DNA of 5,231 bases from JALOAT01 sp041677345 (GTDB lineage Bacteria > Pseudomonadota > Gammaproteobacteria > Thiohalomonadales > Thiohalomonadaceae), in the NCBI GenBank assembly GCA_041677345.1, contig JBAYQE010000131.1, positions 1 through 5,231 on the forward strand. The letters run 5' to 3'. Of the stretch, positions 5,174 to 5,231 are shown in pieces (within the stretch, counting starts at the first letter, position 1; every line of letters begins with the position of its first letter). A program made the position numbers and the translations under genes. The notes under the pieces were generated by a model. The model did not search any database, was not told the DNA's origin, and saw only the letters and a list, made by a program, of their open reading frames with translations.

Positions 5174-5231
5174 GGGCCTGACGGCCCTCGCCCTTCGGGC
5201 GCCTGCGGCGTCCCGTTTCGCCAATGCGAAA
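5174..5231. repeat. Cluster of short hairpins downstream of tRNA-Gly, running off the window
   Basis: Three perfect inverted repeats follow one another: GGGCC/GGCCC (5174-5178, 5183-5187), CGCCC/GGGCG around a TTC loop (5189-5193, 5197-5201), and TTTCGC/GCGAAA (5216-5221, 5226-5231), the last ending exactly at the window edge and possibly longer. A 4-bp CGCC/GGCG repeat overlaps between them. No coding frame is evident. It could be a REP-like interspersed element or the tRNA transcript's 3' structure; no T run is seen inside the window. Confidence 0.35.

Overview
The window reads as an ordinary chromosomal segment of a GC-rich (visibly well above 60% in coding parts) gammaproteobacterium. Protein sequence features (E. 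coli/Pseudomonas-like TrmB and ThiG, a CvrA/NhaP2-type antiporter, a tRNA-Gly(CCC) close to E. coli glyU) fit a member of the purple-sulfur or Ectothiorhodospira-like part of that class, but genus cannot be fixed from sequence reading alone. I see no transposase, phage gene, CRISPR array or toxin-antitoxin pair, and no clear undescribed system.

Layout, left to right. The first 118 bases are the 5' end of a minus-strand gene for an exported protein, probably a small c-type cytochrome, cut off by the window edge. Upstream of it on the same strand lies trmB (tRNA m7G46 methyltransferase), with a weak hairpin between the two. A 177-base divergent region then holds two inverted repeats, one a perfect 18-bp palindrome, and a good extended -10 promoter that drives nhaP2 rightward. 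nhaP2 (K+(Na+)/H+ antiporter) converges on a minus-strand group read as thiS, thiG and a CorA-family metal channel gene; a GC-rich hairpin sits between the convergent stops. At the right, a divergent strong promoter with a GC-rich discriminator drives tRNA-Gly(CCC), followed by a short run of hairpin-forming sequence that continues past the window.

How the genes relate. ThiS and ThiG act together: ThiS thiocarboxylate supplies sulfur to ThiG, which builds the thiazole phosphate of thiamin from 1-deoxy-D-xylulose 5-phosphate. The other partners (ThiF, ThiH or ThiO) are not here. The two membrane proteins, NhaP2 and CorA-like, are both cation transporters and lie between thiSG and trmB, which in Pseudomonas are neighbours; this looks like a cation-transport pair placed inside an older thiS-thiG-trmB neighbourhood.

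The points most worth a second look are the C-terminal Ser-Gly-Leu tail after the Gly-Gly end of ThiS, a structured 120-base spacer between thiS and thiG, and the perfect palindrome overlying the -35 position of the nhaP2 promoter.
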